NCBI RefSeq assembly: GCF_026552795.1
Contig: NZ_JANFPI010000010.1
Span: 1-64,000 of the forward strand
Direction: 5' to 3'
DNA from: Ectorhizobium quercum
GTDB lineage: Bacteria > Pseudomonadota > Alphaproteobacteria > Rhizobiales > Rhizobiaceae
Length of the DNA stretch: 64,000 nucleotides
The position numbers and the translations under genes were made by a program. Positions 35,446 through 44,434 of the stretch are shown one piece after another (position 1 is the first letter of the stretch; every line of letters begins with the position of its first letter). The notes below the pieces were generated by a model. It was not told where the DNA came from. It saw only the letters and a list, made by a program, of their open reading frames with translations, and did no database searches.

Positions 35446-36885
35446 ATGCTCCCGAAAGCCGAGACCGGATATGTGGAGCCGGCAGCCGGCCGGCATCGGG
35501 TCGTCATCGTCGGCGGCGGCTTTTCCGGCGCGTCGGTGGCGCGCTGCCTGGCACTCGGCGGCCATGTCAGGCCGGGCGATCTTGTCGTCTACGAGCCGCG
35601 CCACAGGCTCGGCGCAGGTCTGGCATACGACACCGCCAACCCCGCCCTGCGCCTCAACGCAGCCGCTCATAAGATGCGCGTCCTGCCGGAACAGCCGGAC
35701 GCCTTCCTCCGCTTCATGGAACAGCGCGGCCACCTTGCACGCGATCCCGAAGCGATGAGCGAAACGGGCGATATCTATGCAAGCCGCGCCGATTTCGCCG
35801 ACTTCATGGGAGAGGCCATGCAGCCCTTTCTGGACGACGGAACGATCCTGCACTGTCGTGAGCGCATCGCGGATGTCGCACGCGTGGCGGGCGGGTGGCA
35901 CATCCGCACCGACACAGGCACGAACCACTTTGCCGATACGCTGGTCATCGCCATCGGCCACCCTCCGGCAACGGCTCCCGCCCCTCTTTCCCCCTTGATC
36001 GGCCAGGACGAGCGCATATTGACCGACCCCAACCGAACCGGCAGCGTCGCAATCCATGACCGGGTCCTGATCGTCGGCGCGGGACTGACGGCACTCGATT
36101 ATCTGGCCGCCCTCGACCAGCAGGGACACAAGGGGCCGATCACGCTGCTGTGCCGCAGCGGACTGTTGCCCGAACGGCATTCCGACACGCCGACCGAGCC
36201 TTTCGGCGATTTCCTGTCGCCGCCTTCCCGCTCCGCCACCGCGCTGCTTGCCGCGGTCCGCGAGACGCTGGAAAAGGCGCGGGCGGCGGGAAAGCCCTGG
36301 CAATGCGTGTTCGACACGCTGCGGAAACAGGGGCAGGCGATCTGGCGCGACCTGCCCGATGCGGAAAGAGCGCGTTTTCTCCGGCATCTGGGTCGCCGCT
36401 ACGAGGTCAGCCGTTTCCGCATGCCGCCGCAGAACGAAACGCTCCTGCGCAAGCTCCGGCAGGAAGGCCGGCTCGAAATGCTGACGGGCCGGGTCGAGAG
36501 CGCCCGCAGCCGCCGAAGCGGGCTGGAGATCGGCCTGCGCCTCAGGCATGGCGGGCGCATCCTGCACCAGACCTTCGACCGGGTGGCCATCGCAACCGGT
36601 TCGGACCAGTCGCGGCACTTCCACACGCAGCCCTGGCTCGAATCGCTCAGAATGGCAGGCCATATCGTTCCGGCGGCGCTTGGCCTCGGCATCGCCTGCG
36701 ATCAGGACAGCCGCGCCATAGCCTCCGACGGACGGGCGTGCCGCGACCTGTTCGTCATCGGGCCGCCGACACGGGCGACGTTCGGAGAAATCACCGGCGC
36801 GCCGGAAATCGTCGTTCAGGCCGCCCATATCGCCCGGCAGATCGACGCAACGCTCGCCCCCTCCCACGCCGTTCTGCAATCCTGA
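35446..36885 (+). CDS. FAD/NAD(P)-binding oxidoreductase (COG4529/YdhS-like)
   Basis: A 479-aa flavoprotein with an N-terminal FAD motif VVIVGGGFSGASVARCLALGG and a second Rossmann motif VLIVGAGLTALDYLAAL near residue 205. The N-terminal conserved block GAGLAYDTANPALRLNAAAH is typical of the COG4529 group, whose reaction is unknown. The C-terminal DLFVIGPPTRATFGEITGAPE closes the FAD domain. ATG 35446 has AAAGGA seven bases upstream. It is divergent from the flavin reductase gene and upstream of the LsfA-type peroxiredoxin gene, so a link to sulfur starvation is likely but indirect. Confidence 0.8.
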   Translation: MLPKAETGYVEPAAGRHRVVIVGGGFSGASVARCLALGGHVRPGDLVVYEPRHRLGAGLAYDTANPALRLNAAAHKMRVLPEQPDAFLRFMEQRGHLARDPEAMSETGDIYASRADFADFMGEAMQPFLDDGTILHCRERIADVARVAGGWHIRTDTGTNHFADTLVIAIGHPPATAPAPLSPLIGQDERILTDPNRTGSVAIHDRVLIVGAGLTALDYLAALDQQGHKGPITLLCRSGLLPERHSDTPTEPFGDFLSPPSRSATALLAAVRETLEKARAAGKPWQCVFDTLRKQGQAIWRDLPDAERARFLRHLGRRYEVSRFRMPPQNETLLRKLRQEGRLEMLTGRVESARSRRSGLEIGLRLRHGGRILHQTFDRVAIATGSDQSRHFHTQPWLESLRMAGHIVPAALGLGIACDQDSRAIASDGRACRDLFVIGPPTRATFGEITGAPEIVVQAAHIARQIDATLAPSHAVLQS

Positions 36886-36959
36886 TCGTCCTCCGACCGG
36901 CGCCACCCTATCGCGACTGCCGGAGGATTCAGCAAAGACCTCCATCCGCTCGGAATGTG

Positions 36960-37009
36960 ATTCGCGATAATCGATAAATTGGGAAAACGATCCCGGATAA
37001 ATCGCGAAT
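36960..37009. promoter_or_regulatory. Spaced inverted repeat upstream of lsfA-like gene
   Basis: ATTCGCGAT at 36960-36968 and its reverse complement ATCGCGAAT at 37001-37009 lie in an AT-rich stretch 115 bases before the peroxiredoxin start. The 32-base spacing suggests either two half-sites of one regulator or a looped structure. No specific regulator can be named. Confidence 0.4.
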
Positions 37010-37123
37010 TTTGAAATTCCTGTTCTCGCAGGAAACGGCGTCCGGGTGTCCAATACCCTCAAATCCGCAAGGTCGCCGGGCATGGAGAAAAGCCCGGCAT
37101 CAGGAATTTTGAGAGGAAGAACC

Positions 37124-37783
37124 ATGTCGTTGCAGCTTGGACAGATTGCCCCCGATTTCACTCAGGACAGCACGGAAGGTCCGATTCATTTCCATGAATG
37201 GCTCGGCAATTCGTGGGGCGTGCTTTTCAGCCACCCGAAGAACTTCACGCCGGTCTGCACCACCGAACTCGGCGAAGTGGCCCGCCTGAAGCCGGAATGG
37301 GAAAAGCGGAACGTGAAGGTTCTCGGCCTGTCCGTCGATCCGCTCGACAGCCATGAGAAATGGTCCGCCGACATCGCGGAAACGCAGGGACAGGCGCTGA
37401 ACTTCCCGCTTCTTGCCGACGCCGACAAGAAGGTCGCACTGCTTTACGGCATGATCCACCCGGATGCGGATGCCGCCGTGACCGTGCGCTCCGTCTTCAT
37501 CGTCGACCCGAACAAGAAGATCCGCCTGACGCTGACCTATCCCCCGAGCGCCGGCCGCAATTTCGAGGAAATCCTGCGCGTCATCGACAGCCTGCAACTC
37601 ACCGACAAGGAAAAGGTTTCCACGCCGGTGAACTGGAAGAAGGGCGATGAGGTCATCATCGTTCCCGCCGTCTCCGACGAGGACGCCAAGGCCCGCTTCC
37701 CGCAGGGCTTCAAGACGCTGAAGCCCTATCTGCGCCTCGTGAAGCTCGAGGACGGCGAGAAGAAGGACAAGCCGGCGGCCTGA
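37124..37783 (+). CDS. 1-Cys peroxiredoxin (LsfA/Prx6 type)
   Basis: A 219-aa thiol peroxidase. The peroxidatic Cys lies in NFTPVCTTELGE within the usual PxxxTxxC site, and the long C-terminal domain (PVNWKKGDEVIIVP, FPQGFKTLKPYLR) marks the Prx6/1-Cys class. LsfA of Pseudomonas putida, of this class, is induced by sulfate starvation and encoded next to ssu genes, matching the position here beside ssuDABC. ATG 37124 follows GAGAGGAAG. It has its own promoter region and a strong terminator at 37835-37877. It reduces H2O2 or organic peroxides formed by flavin monooxygenases. Confidence 0.92.
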   Translation: MSLQLGQIAPDFTQDSTEGPIHFHEWLGNSWGVLFSHPKNFTPVCTTELGEVARLKPEWEKRNVKVLGLSVDPLDSHEKWSADIAETQGQALNFPLLADADKKVALLYGMIHPDADAAVTVRSVFIVDPNKKIRLTLTYPPSAGRNFEEILRVIDSLQLTDKEKVSTPVNWKKGDEVIIVPAVSDEDAKARFPQGFKTLKPYLRLVKLEDGEKKDKPAA

Positions 37784-37834
37784 TCCCGAATAGATTTCCG
37801 TTCCGGCATCTCCTCCCGCCGGATCGGTTTGAAT

Positions 37835-37877
37835 GCGCCCGCCCCGATGATCCTCCCCGGGGTGGGCGCTTTTTTTT
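37835..37877 (+). terminator. Rho-independent terminator of the peroxiredoxin gene
   Basis: GCGCCCGCCCC pairs with GGGGTGGGCGC (one mismatch), followed by a run of eight T. It lies 50 bases after the peroxiredoxin stop. Confidence 0.88.
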
Positions 37878-37891
37878 GCGCCAGGACATCG

Positions 37892-37995
37892 TTAGAGCAT
37901 TTCCAGCAAAAGTGCGAAGCGGTTTTGCGTCCGGAAATGCGTAAAAACAAATAGTTAGAGAATTTTCGCGATTCGAAGAAAAGCGAAAAGTCTCT
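37892..37995. repeat. RIME1-like intergenic element, copy 1
   Basis: About 104 bases with two palindromes, the structure described for the Rhizobium-specific intergenic mosaic element RIME1. The first is GCATTTCC (37897-37904) with GGAAATGC (37933-37940); the second pairs AGAGAATTTTCGC with GCGAAAAGTCTCT (12 of 13). The first half aligns with a second copy at 51393-51490. A further small hairpin, CGGGGCA/TGCCCCG, follows at 37998-38012. Confidence 0.7.
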
Positions 37996-38031
37996 AGCGG
38001 GGCAATGCCCCGTCGAGGCAGAAAAGCGGAA

Positions 38032-39105
38032 TCATTCTCCCCGCAGCAGCGGCAGCAATTGTTCGCCCTGTCTCTCGATCTCCCGCAGGTAGGGCGTATC
38101 CGACAGCACGAAATGCGTGATGCCGAGATCGCGGTACTTTTGCAGCGAACGGGCGACATCCTGCGCGGAGCCGACCAGCCAGGTGGTGCCGGCACCGCCG
38201 CCGCCGAACCTGCCCGGCGCGGTGTAGAGATTGTCGTCCAGCACGTCGCCCTGCCTGTGCAGATCGAGCAGGCGCTGCTGGCCGACAGCCACGCCCTCAC
38301 GATGATCGTGCCAGTTTCCGCTCGCACCCTTGGCCATCTCCGCAACCCTCGCCTCGGCGTCGGCCCAGGCCTGTTCCGTGGTGTCGCGAACGAGCGTGGT
38401 GACGCGAAGTCCGTACTGCAAGGGCGGCAGGTCGCGATCGAGCCTGCGGCTCAGATCCTTGAGCCGTTCGACGCGCGCCTGCACGCCCGCGAGCGGCTCT
38501 CCCCAGAAAAGCTGGACATCGGCCTCGGTCGCCGCCACCTTTTCAGCCGCCTCGGAGGCACCGCCGAAGTACAGTCTGGGATGCAGCCGGTCGCCGCGAA
38601 CCCGGATACGCGGCTGGACCGTCGATCCGCTGACCTGGAAATGTTCGCCTTGGAAGGTGACGTTCTCCTCGGTCCACAGCCTGCGGACGAGCCGCATGAA
38701 CTCCCGGGTGCGGTCATAGCGCGCGGCCTGATCGCCCTCGCTGTCGCCATAGGCCGCAAGGTTGTCCTTGCCGGAAACGATGTTGATCCGCACGCGCCCG
38801 TCCGTCAGGTGATCGAGCGTTGCGGCCGCCGACGCGAACTGCGCCGGTTGCCAGTAGCCCGGACGGATGGCGATCAGTGCCTCGAAGCGGGTCGTGCGTG
38901 CCGCCAGCGCGGCGGCGACGGTGAAGGTGTCCGGACGGCCCCAGCCGGTCCCGATCAGCGCGCCCTTCCAGCCATGCTCCTCAAGCGCCCGGGCCTGGTT
39001 CGTCAGCGTTTCCAGACTGTTGTGATCGGCAACCGGCACGTCGCCGCGATGACCCGCCACGACCTGATTGGGAATGTACCAGAGAAATTCCGGACTGTTG
39101 CTCAT
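38032..39105 (-). CDS. SsuD-like FMNH2-dependent sulfonate monooxygenase
   Basis: A 357-aa luciferase-like monooxygenase of the alkanesulfonate monooxygenase group: FLWYIPNQ start, ARTTRFEALIAIRPGYWQPAQ, LDHLTDGRVRINIVSGKD, RLYFGGASEAA and FWGEPLAGV all parallel SsuD blocks. It would use FMNH2 and oxygen to cleave the C-S bond of a sulfonate or similar compound, releasing sulfite. It is the last gene of the ssuDABC minus-strand operon, 98 bases after the permease with a GGCGCGC hairpin between (39129-39149). It is more divergent than the first-gene SsuD, so its substrate probably differs. Confidence 0.87.
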   Translation of the reverse strand: MSNSPEFLWYIPNQVVAGHRGDVPVADHNSLETLTNQARALEEHGWKGALIGTGWGRPDTFTVAAALAARTTRFEALIAIRPGYWQPAQFASAAATLDHLTDGRVRINIVSGKDNLAAYGDSEGDQAARYDRTREFMRLVRRLWTEENVTFQGEHFQVSGSTVQPRIRVRGDRLHPRLYFGGASEAAEKVAATEADVQLFWGEPLAGVQARVERLKDLSRRLDRDLPPLQYGLRVTTLVRDTTEQAWADAEARVAEMAKGASGNWHDHREGVAVGQQRLLDLHRQGDVLDDNLYTAPGRFGGGGAGTTWLVGSAQDVARSLQKYRDLGITHFVLSDTPYLREIERQGEQLLPLLRGE

Positions 39106-39203
39106 CTTTCGGTTCCATCATTGTCTAAAGGCGCGCGGGCGGCGCGCCTGCAAAAGCGCCCTCCGCATCGCAACGATCGCGAGCCCCGCCGTGTTGAAAG
39201 GGC

Positions 39204-40040
39204 TTACCGCTGCATCCCCCACCGGCGGACGGTCAGATGCTCGAGCGCGCGAAACAGGATGCTTTCGATGGCCAGCCCGATGATGATGACCATCGCCAGT
39301 CCGGCGAAGACCTTGTCTGTGAAGAGTTCGTTGCGGTTGCGGAAGATGTACCATCCCAGCCCGCCGGAGGAGGACGAGACGCCGAAGACGAGTTCCGCCG
39401 CGATCAGCGTGCGCCAGGCGAACGCCCAGGCGATCTTCATCCCGTAGATGATCGAGGGAAGTGCGGCGGGAATCAGGATGCGGACGACGTAGGACGGTCC
39501 ACGCAGGCCGTAATTGCGCCCCACGAGCCGCTGCGTTTCCGGCACGCTCTCGAAACCGCTGAGCGCGGCGAGCGCGAACGGCCACAGAACCGCATGAACG
39601 AGAACCAGCAACAGGCTTTTCTCGCCGAGGCCGAACCACAGCATGGCGAGCGGCAGAAGCGCGATCGCCGGCAGGGGATTGAACATCGAGATCAGCGTCT
39701 GCAAAAGCTCGCGCACGAAGCGGCTGGCGACCGCAAGCGACACGAGGACGAAGGCCAGCGCGACGGCGATGACATATCCCTTCACCAGCACCGACAGCGA
39801 GGAGAGCGACGCCAGCAGCAGGTTTTCCTGCGTCAGCCCCTCCCACAATGCCGACATGGTGGCGAGAAAGCTGGGAAACAGGATCGGCTTGCCGCCGTAG
39901 CGCGCCGCCGCCTCCCAGATCACGGCCAGCATTAGCAGGACGAGGGTCTTTCGCACCACCGCGCTTCCCCCGACCGCAGACGACAGGCTGGCGAACCGGC
40001 TAGATGTGTGCGGCACGCCGGTCAGGGACTGCTCTGACAT
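39204..40040 (-). CDS. ssuC: Sulfonate ABC transporter permease
   Basis: A 278-aa inner-membrane permease with about six helices and the EAA-type cytoplasmic loop (MKIAWAFAWRTLIAAELVFG), of the SsuC/TauC group. ATG 40040 has AGGAGACGG upstream; the frame extends to 40127 only inside ssuB. The start overlaps the ssuB 3' end by 41 bases, so translation is coupled. It should work with the adjacent ATPase and binding protein to import aliphatic sulfonates. Assignment to sulfonates rests on the ssuD genes on both sides. Confidence 0.9.
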   Translation of the reverse strand: MSEQSLTGVPHTSSRFASLSSAVGGSAVVRKTLVLLMLAVIWEAAARYGGKPILFPSFLATMSALWEGLTQENLLLASLSSLSVLVKGYVIAVALAFVLVSLAVASRFVRELLQTLISMFNPLPAIALLPLAMLWFGLGEKSLLLVLVHAVLWPFALAALSGFESVPETQRLVGRNYGLRGPSYVVRILIPAALPSIIYGMKIAWAFAWRTLIAAELVFGVSSSSGGLGWYIFRNRNELFTDKVFAGLAMVIIIGLAIESILFRALEHLTVRRWGMQR

Positions 40041-40839
40041 GATTATCCGTCTCCTTGCTGGCCGTCGGATTGAAGAGAAGATCGTGAACCTCGCGCGAGA
40101 GCCGCTCCAGGCGGGCGCTACCGACATCCTTCCGGTTGAAATCGCTGGTGTCGATGGTGGTGATCGTGCGTCCCGGATGCGGCGACAGCAGATGCAGCCG
40201 CGTGCCGATCAGGATCGCCTCCTCGATCGAATGCGTCACGAAAAGCAGCGTGAAGCCGATCTCCTCGGCCAGATCGAGCAGCTCGCCCTGAAGCTGGGTC
40301 CGGGTCAGCGCGTCGAGCGCCGCGAACGGCTCGTCCATCAGCAGCACGTCCGCATCCGTCACCAGCGCGCGGGCGATCGCCGCGCGCTGCTTCATCCCGC
40401 CCGAAAGCGTATGCGGATAGCTGTCGAGAACCCGCTCCAGCCCGACCTTCCTGAGCACCCTCTCGCTGCGCTCGCGGATTTCCGCCTTGGAGAGCCTGCC
40501 CGCGATACGCAGGGGGAACTCGACATTGCGGCGCACCGTCTTCCACGGCAGGAGCTGGTCGAATTCCTGAAAGACCACGATGCGATCCGGCCCCGGCCCC
40601 TTCACCTCCTTGCCCTGTATGCGGATGTGTCCCGCGGCCGGCTCGATGAAGCCCGCGACCGCCTTCAGGATGGAGGATTTGCCGCACCCGGAAGGGCCGA
40701 GCAGCACCAGCCGCTCTCCCTTTCCGACCCGGAAGGAAACGTCCTCCACGGCACGCACGATGCCCTTCGGCGTCTGGTAGTCCAGCACGAGCCGTTCGAC
40801 TTCGAAGACCGGGGATGGCAGGGATCCGATGGCGCTCAT
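40000..40839 (-). CDS. ssuB: Sulfonate ABC transporter ATP-binding protein
   Basis: A 279-aa ABC ATPase: Walker A LLGPSGCGKSSILKAVAG, Q-loop VFQEFDQLLPW, signature LSGGMKQRAAIARAL, Walker B VLLMDEPFAALDALTR and the switch His in FVTHSIEEA. It is of the nitrate/taurine/sulfonate subfamily. The ATG at 40839 lies three bases after the ssuA stop; the 3' end overlaps ssuC. It powers sulfonate import with SsuA and SsuC. Confidence 0.92.
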   Translation of the reverse strand: MSAIGSLPSPVFEVERLVLDYQTPKGIVRAVEDVSFRVGKGERLVLLGPSGCGKSSILKAVAGFIEPAAGHIRIQGKEVKGPGPDRIVVFQEFDQLLPWKTVRRNVEFPLRIAGRLSKAEIRERSERVLRKVGLERVLDSYPHTLSGGMKQRAAIARALVTDADVLLMDEPFAALDALTRTQLQGELLDLAEEIGFTLLFVTHSIEEAILIGTRLHLLSPHPGRTITTIDTSDFNRKDVGSARLERLSREVHDLLFNPTASKETDNHVRAVPDRRAAHI

Positions 40840-40842
40840 CGC

Positions 40843-41847
40843 TCAGCTACCGTTCTCGCCGTGCAGTTCCTCGAAGGTGTAATCCTTCCAGCTTTCGACG
40901 GGCTTCTTGATCGCCCCCGTGCGGCTCAGGAATTCGGCGAAGGTGTAGGAGCCCGCCGGAACGATGGTGAACTTGCTTTCCGGCGATTCGATCAGCGACT
41001 GGACGAATGCCGGCTCAAGCCTGGAATTCTCGATGCGGATATAGGTTTCCGCCGCTTCCTTCTTGTTCGCCTCGATCCAGGCGCTGGCTTCCTTCACCGC
41101 CTCGAAGAAGGCCTGATACGTTTTCGGATTGGCCTCGCGCCAGGCCGTCGTCGCATAGAGGTAGGTCGGGGTGACGGGGCCGCCGAGAACGTCGAAGGAC
41201 GAGAAGACCTTGTGAATCTTCGGGTCCTTCAGCGCCTGTTCCTGGAACGGCGTGTTGGAAAGGTGGCCGGTGATTTCCGTCGAGCCGGACAGGAGTGCGG
41301 TCGTCGCATCCGGATGCGGCAGCGTGATCGTGATGTCGTCGAGCTTGTTATGGTTGCCGACGCCGAATTCCTTCTCGGCCGCGATCTGGAGAATGCGCGC
41401 CTGCACCGAGACGCCGACCGCCGGAAGGGCGATCTTGTCCGACGTGGTGAAATCCGCGAGCGTCTTCACATTCGGATTGTTCGTGATGAGATAGTTCGGC
41501 TGGTTGGCCAGCCCGGCAACGATCTTGACCGCGCCGTCGGTGCGGTCCCACAGCGTCAGGAACGGCCCGATGCCAGCGGCGGCGATATCGATCGAGCCGG
41601 ACAGCAGCGCGTCGTTGATCGCCGACCCGCCGCTGAGCTTCGCCCATTCGACCTTGACCTCGTCCAGCCCGAGCGCCTTGGCGTGCTTCTCGATCAGGTT
41701 CTGGTCACGGATGACGTGAAGCGGCAGGTAGATGGTGCCGAACTGTTCCGAGATACGGATCAGCCCTTCGGCGGAAGCGCCGCCCGCCGGCGCGAGCGTT
41801 CCCAGCGCAAGCGCGGCCGCCACGGCGAACTTCATGGATTTCAGCAT
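40843..41847 (-). CDS. ssuA: Sulfonate ABC transporter substrate-binding protein
   Basis: A 334-aa periplasmic binding protein. The signal peptide has a basic start, a hydrophobic FAVAAALALGTLAPAGG core and cleavage near ASAEG. The mature part has the SsuA/TauA fold, with LSGGSAINDALLSGSIDIAA, VGVSVQARILQ and LLSGSTEITGHLS. ATG 41847 has GAGAGG upstream. It lies between ssuD and ssuB in the operon. The bound ligand is expected to be an alkane- or arylsulfonate; the exact ligand is unknown. Confidence 0.9.
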   Translation of the reverse strand: MLKSMKFAVAAALALGTLAPAGGASAEGLIRISEQFGTIYLPLHVIRDQNLIEKHAKALGLDEVKVEWAKLSGGSAINDALLSGSIDIAAAGIGPFLTLWDRTDGAVKIVAGLANQPNYLITNNPNVKTLADFTTSDKIALPAVGVSVQARILQIAAEKEFGVGNHNKLDDITITLPHPDATTALLSGSTEITGHLSNTPFQEQALKDPKIHKVFSSFDVLGGPVTPTYLYATTAWREANPKTYQAFFEAVKEASAWIEANKKEAAETYIRIENSRLEPAFVQSLIESPESKFTIVPAGSYTFAEFLSRTGAIKKPVESWKDYTFEELHGENGS

Positions 41848-41895
41848 GGACAAACCTCTCAAATCGATAAAACGTTGAATTTGCGGAAAACAGGT

Positions 41896-43068
41896 TCAGC
41901 CGGCCGCGCCGGTGAGCCTGGAGCCGCCGTAATCGCCGACGGCGAATTCGTTGGCCACTGTGTCGCGCAGACCCTGACGGCGGTTCGGATCGATGCCCAG
42001 CAGCGGGAACAGCAGTTCGCCGACGCGATAGGCCTCCTCCAGATGCGGATAGCCGGACCCGACGATCGTATCGATGCCGAGCGCCTGATATTCCCGCAGC
42101 CGTTCGGCCACCTGCGCCGGCGTTCCCACCAGCGCGGTTCCCACGCCGGTGCGCACCAGCCCGACGCCTGCCCACAGGTTGGGCGCGACGATAAGCTTGT
42201 CCCGGCGTCCACCGTGAAGCGCTGCCTGACGCCGCTGACCGACCGAATCCATCTCCTGAAGAAAACGGCGGTAGCTGCGCTCGATCTGCTCGTCCGAGAT
42301 GTTGGCGATCAGGTCGTCGGCGGCGCGCCAGGCGTCTTCCTCCCGCTCGCGGACGATGAAATGGATCCGCATGCCGAAACGCACCTTGCGGCCCGCCTTC
42401 GCCGCCCGGGCGCGAACGGACTCGATCTTCTCCCTGACCTGATCGAGCGGCTCGCCCCAGGTCAGGTAGAGATCGACGGCGTCCGCCGCCAGCGCCTGCC
42501 CCGCCTCGGAAGAGCCGCCGAAGTAAAGTGGCGGATGCGGCTGCCCGACCGGCGGGAAGTCGGAACGCGCGCCCTTGAGCGTATAATACTTGCCGTCGAA
42601 ATCGACGGTCTCGCCGGTCAGAAGCCGTTTCCAGATGGCGAGGAACTCGCTGGCCTGCTCGTAGCGTTCGTCATGGCCGAGGAAGATGCCGTCGCCGGCA
42701 AGCTCGGCCGGATTGCCACCGACGACGACGTTCAGCAGCAGCCGGCCGTTGCTCAGCCGGTCGAGCGCCGCCGTCTGGCGGGCGGCAAAGGTGGGCGACG
42801 TCACCCCGGGACGAAGCGCCACGAGAAACTTCAGTTTCTCCGTCACCGTCGCAAGGCCGGTGGCCGTGATCCAGGAATCCTCGCAGGACTGACCGGTCGG
42901 CAGGAGAACGCCGCCGAAGCCCAGCTCGTCGGCGGCAATCGCAACCTGCTTGAAATAGCGGAACTCGGGCCGGCGGCTCAGCCTGTCGGTCCCCAGATAC
43001 GTCCCGTCGCCATGCGTCGGAATGAACCAGAAAAAATTCAGCGGTTGGTCTTGGCCGGTGGCAGACAT
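41896..43068 (-). CDS. ssuD: Alkanesulfonate monooxygenase
   Basis: A 390-aa enzyme very close to E. coli SsuD in many blocks: [83 protein letters not shown] and the C-terminal [20 protein letters not shown]. It desulfonates alkanesulfonates using FMNH2 and O2. ATG 43068 follows AAGGGAAA. It is the first gene of the ssuDABC-LLM operon, divergent from the S-alkylcysteine-type operon across a 339-bp intergenic region, so both may share sulfur control. Confidence 0.95.
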   Translation of the reverse strand: MSATGQDQPLNFFWFIPTHGDGTYLGTDRLSRRPEFRYFKQVAIAADELGFGGVLLPTGQSCEDSWITATGLATVTEKLKFLVALRPGVTSPTFAARQTAALDRLSNGRLLLNVVVGGNPAELAGDGIFLGHDERYEQASEFLAIWKRLLTGETVDFDGKYYTLKGARSDFPPVGQPHPPLYFGGSSEAGQALAADAVDLYLTWGEPLDQVREKIESVRARAAKAGRKVRFGMRIHFIVREREEDAWRAADDLIANISDEQIERSYRRFLQEMDSVGQRRQAALHGGRRDKLIVAPNLWAGVGLVRTGVGTALVGTPAQVAERLREYQALGIDTIVGSGYPHLEEAYRVGELLFPLLGIDPNRRQGLRDTVANEFAVGDYGGSRLTGAAG

Positions 43069-43407
43069 GGATTTCCCTTTTCTTCTATGGAAAATCTTAA
43101 AGTTGCCATCCCGCTCCAAGAAGGAATAATTTTCCCCGCCGGAGTGCCCAACGCGATGTTGAGCCTAATTCTGCCGGCGTAGCGACGCAGCCGTTCCCTT
43201 CGCACGAACATGCCCGCGGACAGGCCCGTATGCCGAAGCCTGCGGCCAGCGCGGGAACCGGACGGAAACGGCCGCAGACAGCCGCCTTTGCGCGGGCAAT
43301 AATTTTCCCCGCACACGACACACCGAAAAATCCGTTCCTTATTATTCCCCCTAAAACATAGATAATGACGACAATGGACGTGCAACGGAAATAGTCGGAG
43401 TGACAGC
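43069..43407. promoter_or_regulatory. Divergent sulfur-operon promoter region with 15-bp direct repeat
   Basis: A 339-bp gap between ssuD and the divergent luciferase-like gene. The 15-mer AATAATTTTCCCCGC occurs twice in the same orientation, at 43125-43139 and 43298-43312, one copy near each operon start; a related TTATTATTCCCC lies near 43338-43350. Such repeats would suit a shared activator (for example a CysB/Cbl-like regulator), but no regulator site is proven. Confidence 0.5.
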
Positions 43408-44409
43408 ATGACATACCGGTTGAGCCTTCTGGACAAGAGCCCGATACGGGCAGGCGAGGACGCGGCGGAAGCGCTAAAGCAGACCGTGCGCCTCGCCCGG
43501 CGCGCCGAGGAACTGGGCTATCACCGCTTCTGGGTGGCGGAGCACCACAACTCCACCGAACTGGCGAGCGCCGCGCCGGAAGTGCTCGTTTCCTGGATTC
43601 TGGCGAACACGTCCCGCATCCGCGTCGGCTCCGGCGGCGTCATGCTGCAGCACTACAGCCCCTACAAGGTGGCGGAGGTCTTCAACGTCCTCGCTTCGCT
43701 GGCGCCGGGCCGCGTCGACCTCGGGGTCGGCAAGACGCCAGGCGGCCTGCCGCTCGCCACCTCGGCCTTGCAGGCGGCCTACGATCCCGACCGCAAGCCG
43801 GGCTTCGAGGAACGGCTTGCCGCGCTCGAGACCTTTCTGTCCGGTCCCGCACCGGCGAACTCGCCCTTCGCGGGACTTTCCGCCACACCGAGGCCGCCGG
43901 CCGGCACGGAGAAATTCCTGCTCGGCGCCAGCCCGGCCAGCGCCCGGCTCGCCGCCGGCCACGGCTGGGACTACGTTCATGCCGGCCATCTGAACGGCGA
44001 TACGGAAAACCTGAAGGCATCGCTCGAAACCTATCGCAAGGAAAGCGGCCGCGCGCCCATTCTCGCCCTTTCCGCCTTCGCCTCGGAAAATGCCGGCCAT
44101 GCCAACGCGCAGGTCACCGAACTCAAAATCTACAAGGTCTTCCTCAGCAACGGCACCTCCTTCAGCCTCGGCCGCCGCGAGCAGGCGGAAGAGTTCGCCC
44201 GCCAGGCCGGCGACGACAACTACCGGATCGAGGAACGCCGGCCGAACGTTCTGGCCGGGACGGCCGAGACCATCCATGCCGAGTTGTCCGCGCTTTCGCT
44301 CGCCCACGGCATCGAGGAATTCATCATCGAGCCGCCGCCGGTCGCAGCGGAAGAACGGCTCGCCGCCGTCGAACTGCTTGCCCGCACCCCCATTCCGGCT
44401 GCTGCCTGA
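43408..44409 (+). CDS. Luciferase-like monooxygenase (MsnO8/YtmO type)
   Basis: A 333-aa LLM-family flavin oxidoreductase with the MsnO8/YtmO pattern: [17 protein letters not shown] start, [33 protein letters not shown] and LGVGKTPGG. In Bacillus, YtmO is encoded in the operon that salvages S-alkylcysteines; here the same companions follow (DszA-like enzyme, M20 deacylase, GNATs, importer). It needs reduced FMN, perhaps from the reductase at 34740-35282. It is the first gene of the rightward operon, reading away from ssuD. The substrate is inferred as an N-acetylated S-substituted cysteine or a breakdown product. Confidence 0.87.
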   Translation: MTYRLSLLDKSPIRAGEDAAEALKQTVRLARRAEELGYHRFWVAEHHNSTELASAAPEVLVSWILANTSRIRVGSGGVMLQHYSPYKVAEVFNVLASLAPGRVDLGVGKTPGGLPLATSALQAAYDPDRKPGFEERLAALETFLSGPAPANSPFAGLSATPRPPAGTEKFLLGASPASARLAAGHGWDYVHAGHLNGDTENLKASLETYRKESGRAPILALSAFASENAGHANAQVTELKIYKVFLSNGTSFSLGRREQAEEFARQAGDDNYRIEERRPNVLAGTAETIHAELSALSLAHGIEEFIIEPPPVAAEERLAAVELLARTPIPAAA

Positions 44410-44434
44410 GCGCGGCCCACCAAGGAGACGACCC

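Noticed and set aside
40006-43182. A 1058-codon open frame on the plus strand opposite the ssu operon
   Set aside because: It is antisense to ssuDABC, whose products are recognisable in detail. Long antisense frames are common in GC-rich genomes, and the translation has no known fold.
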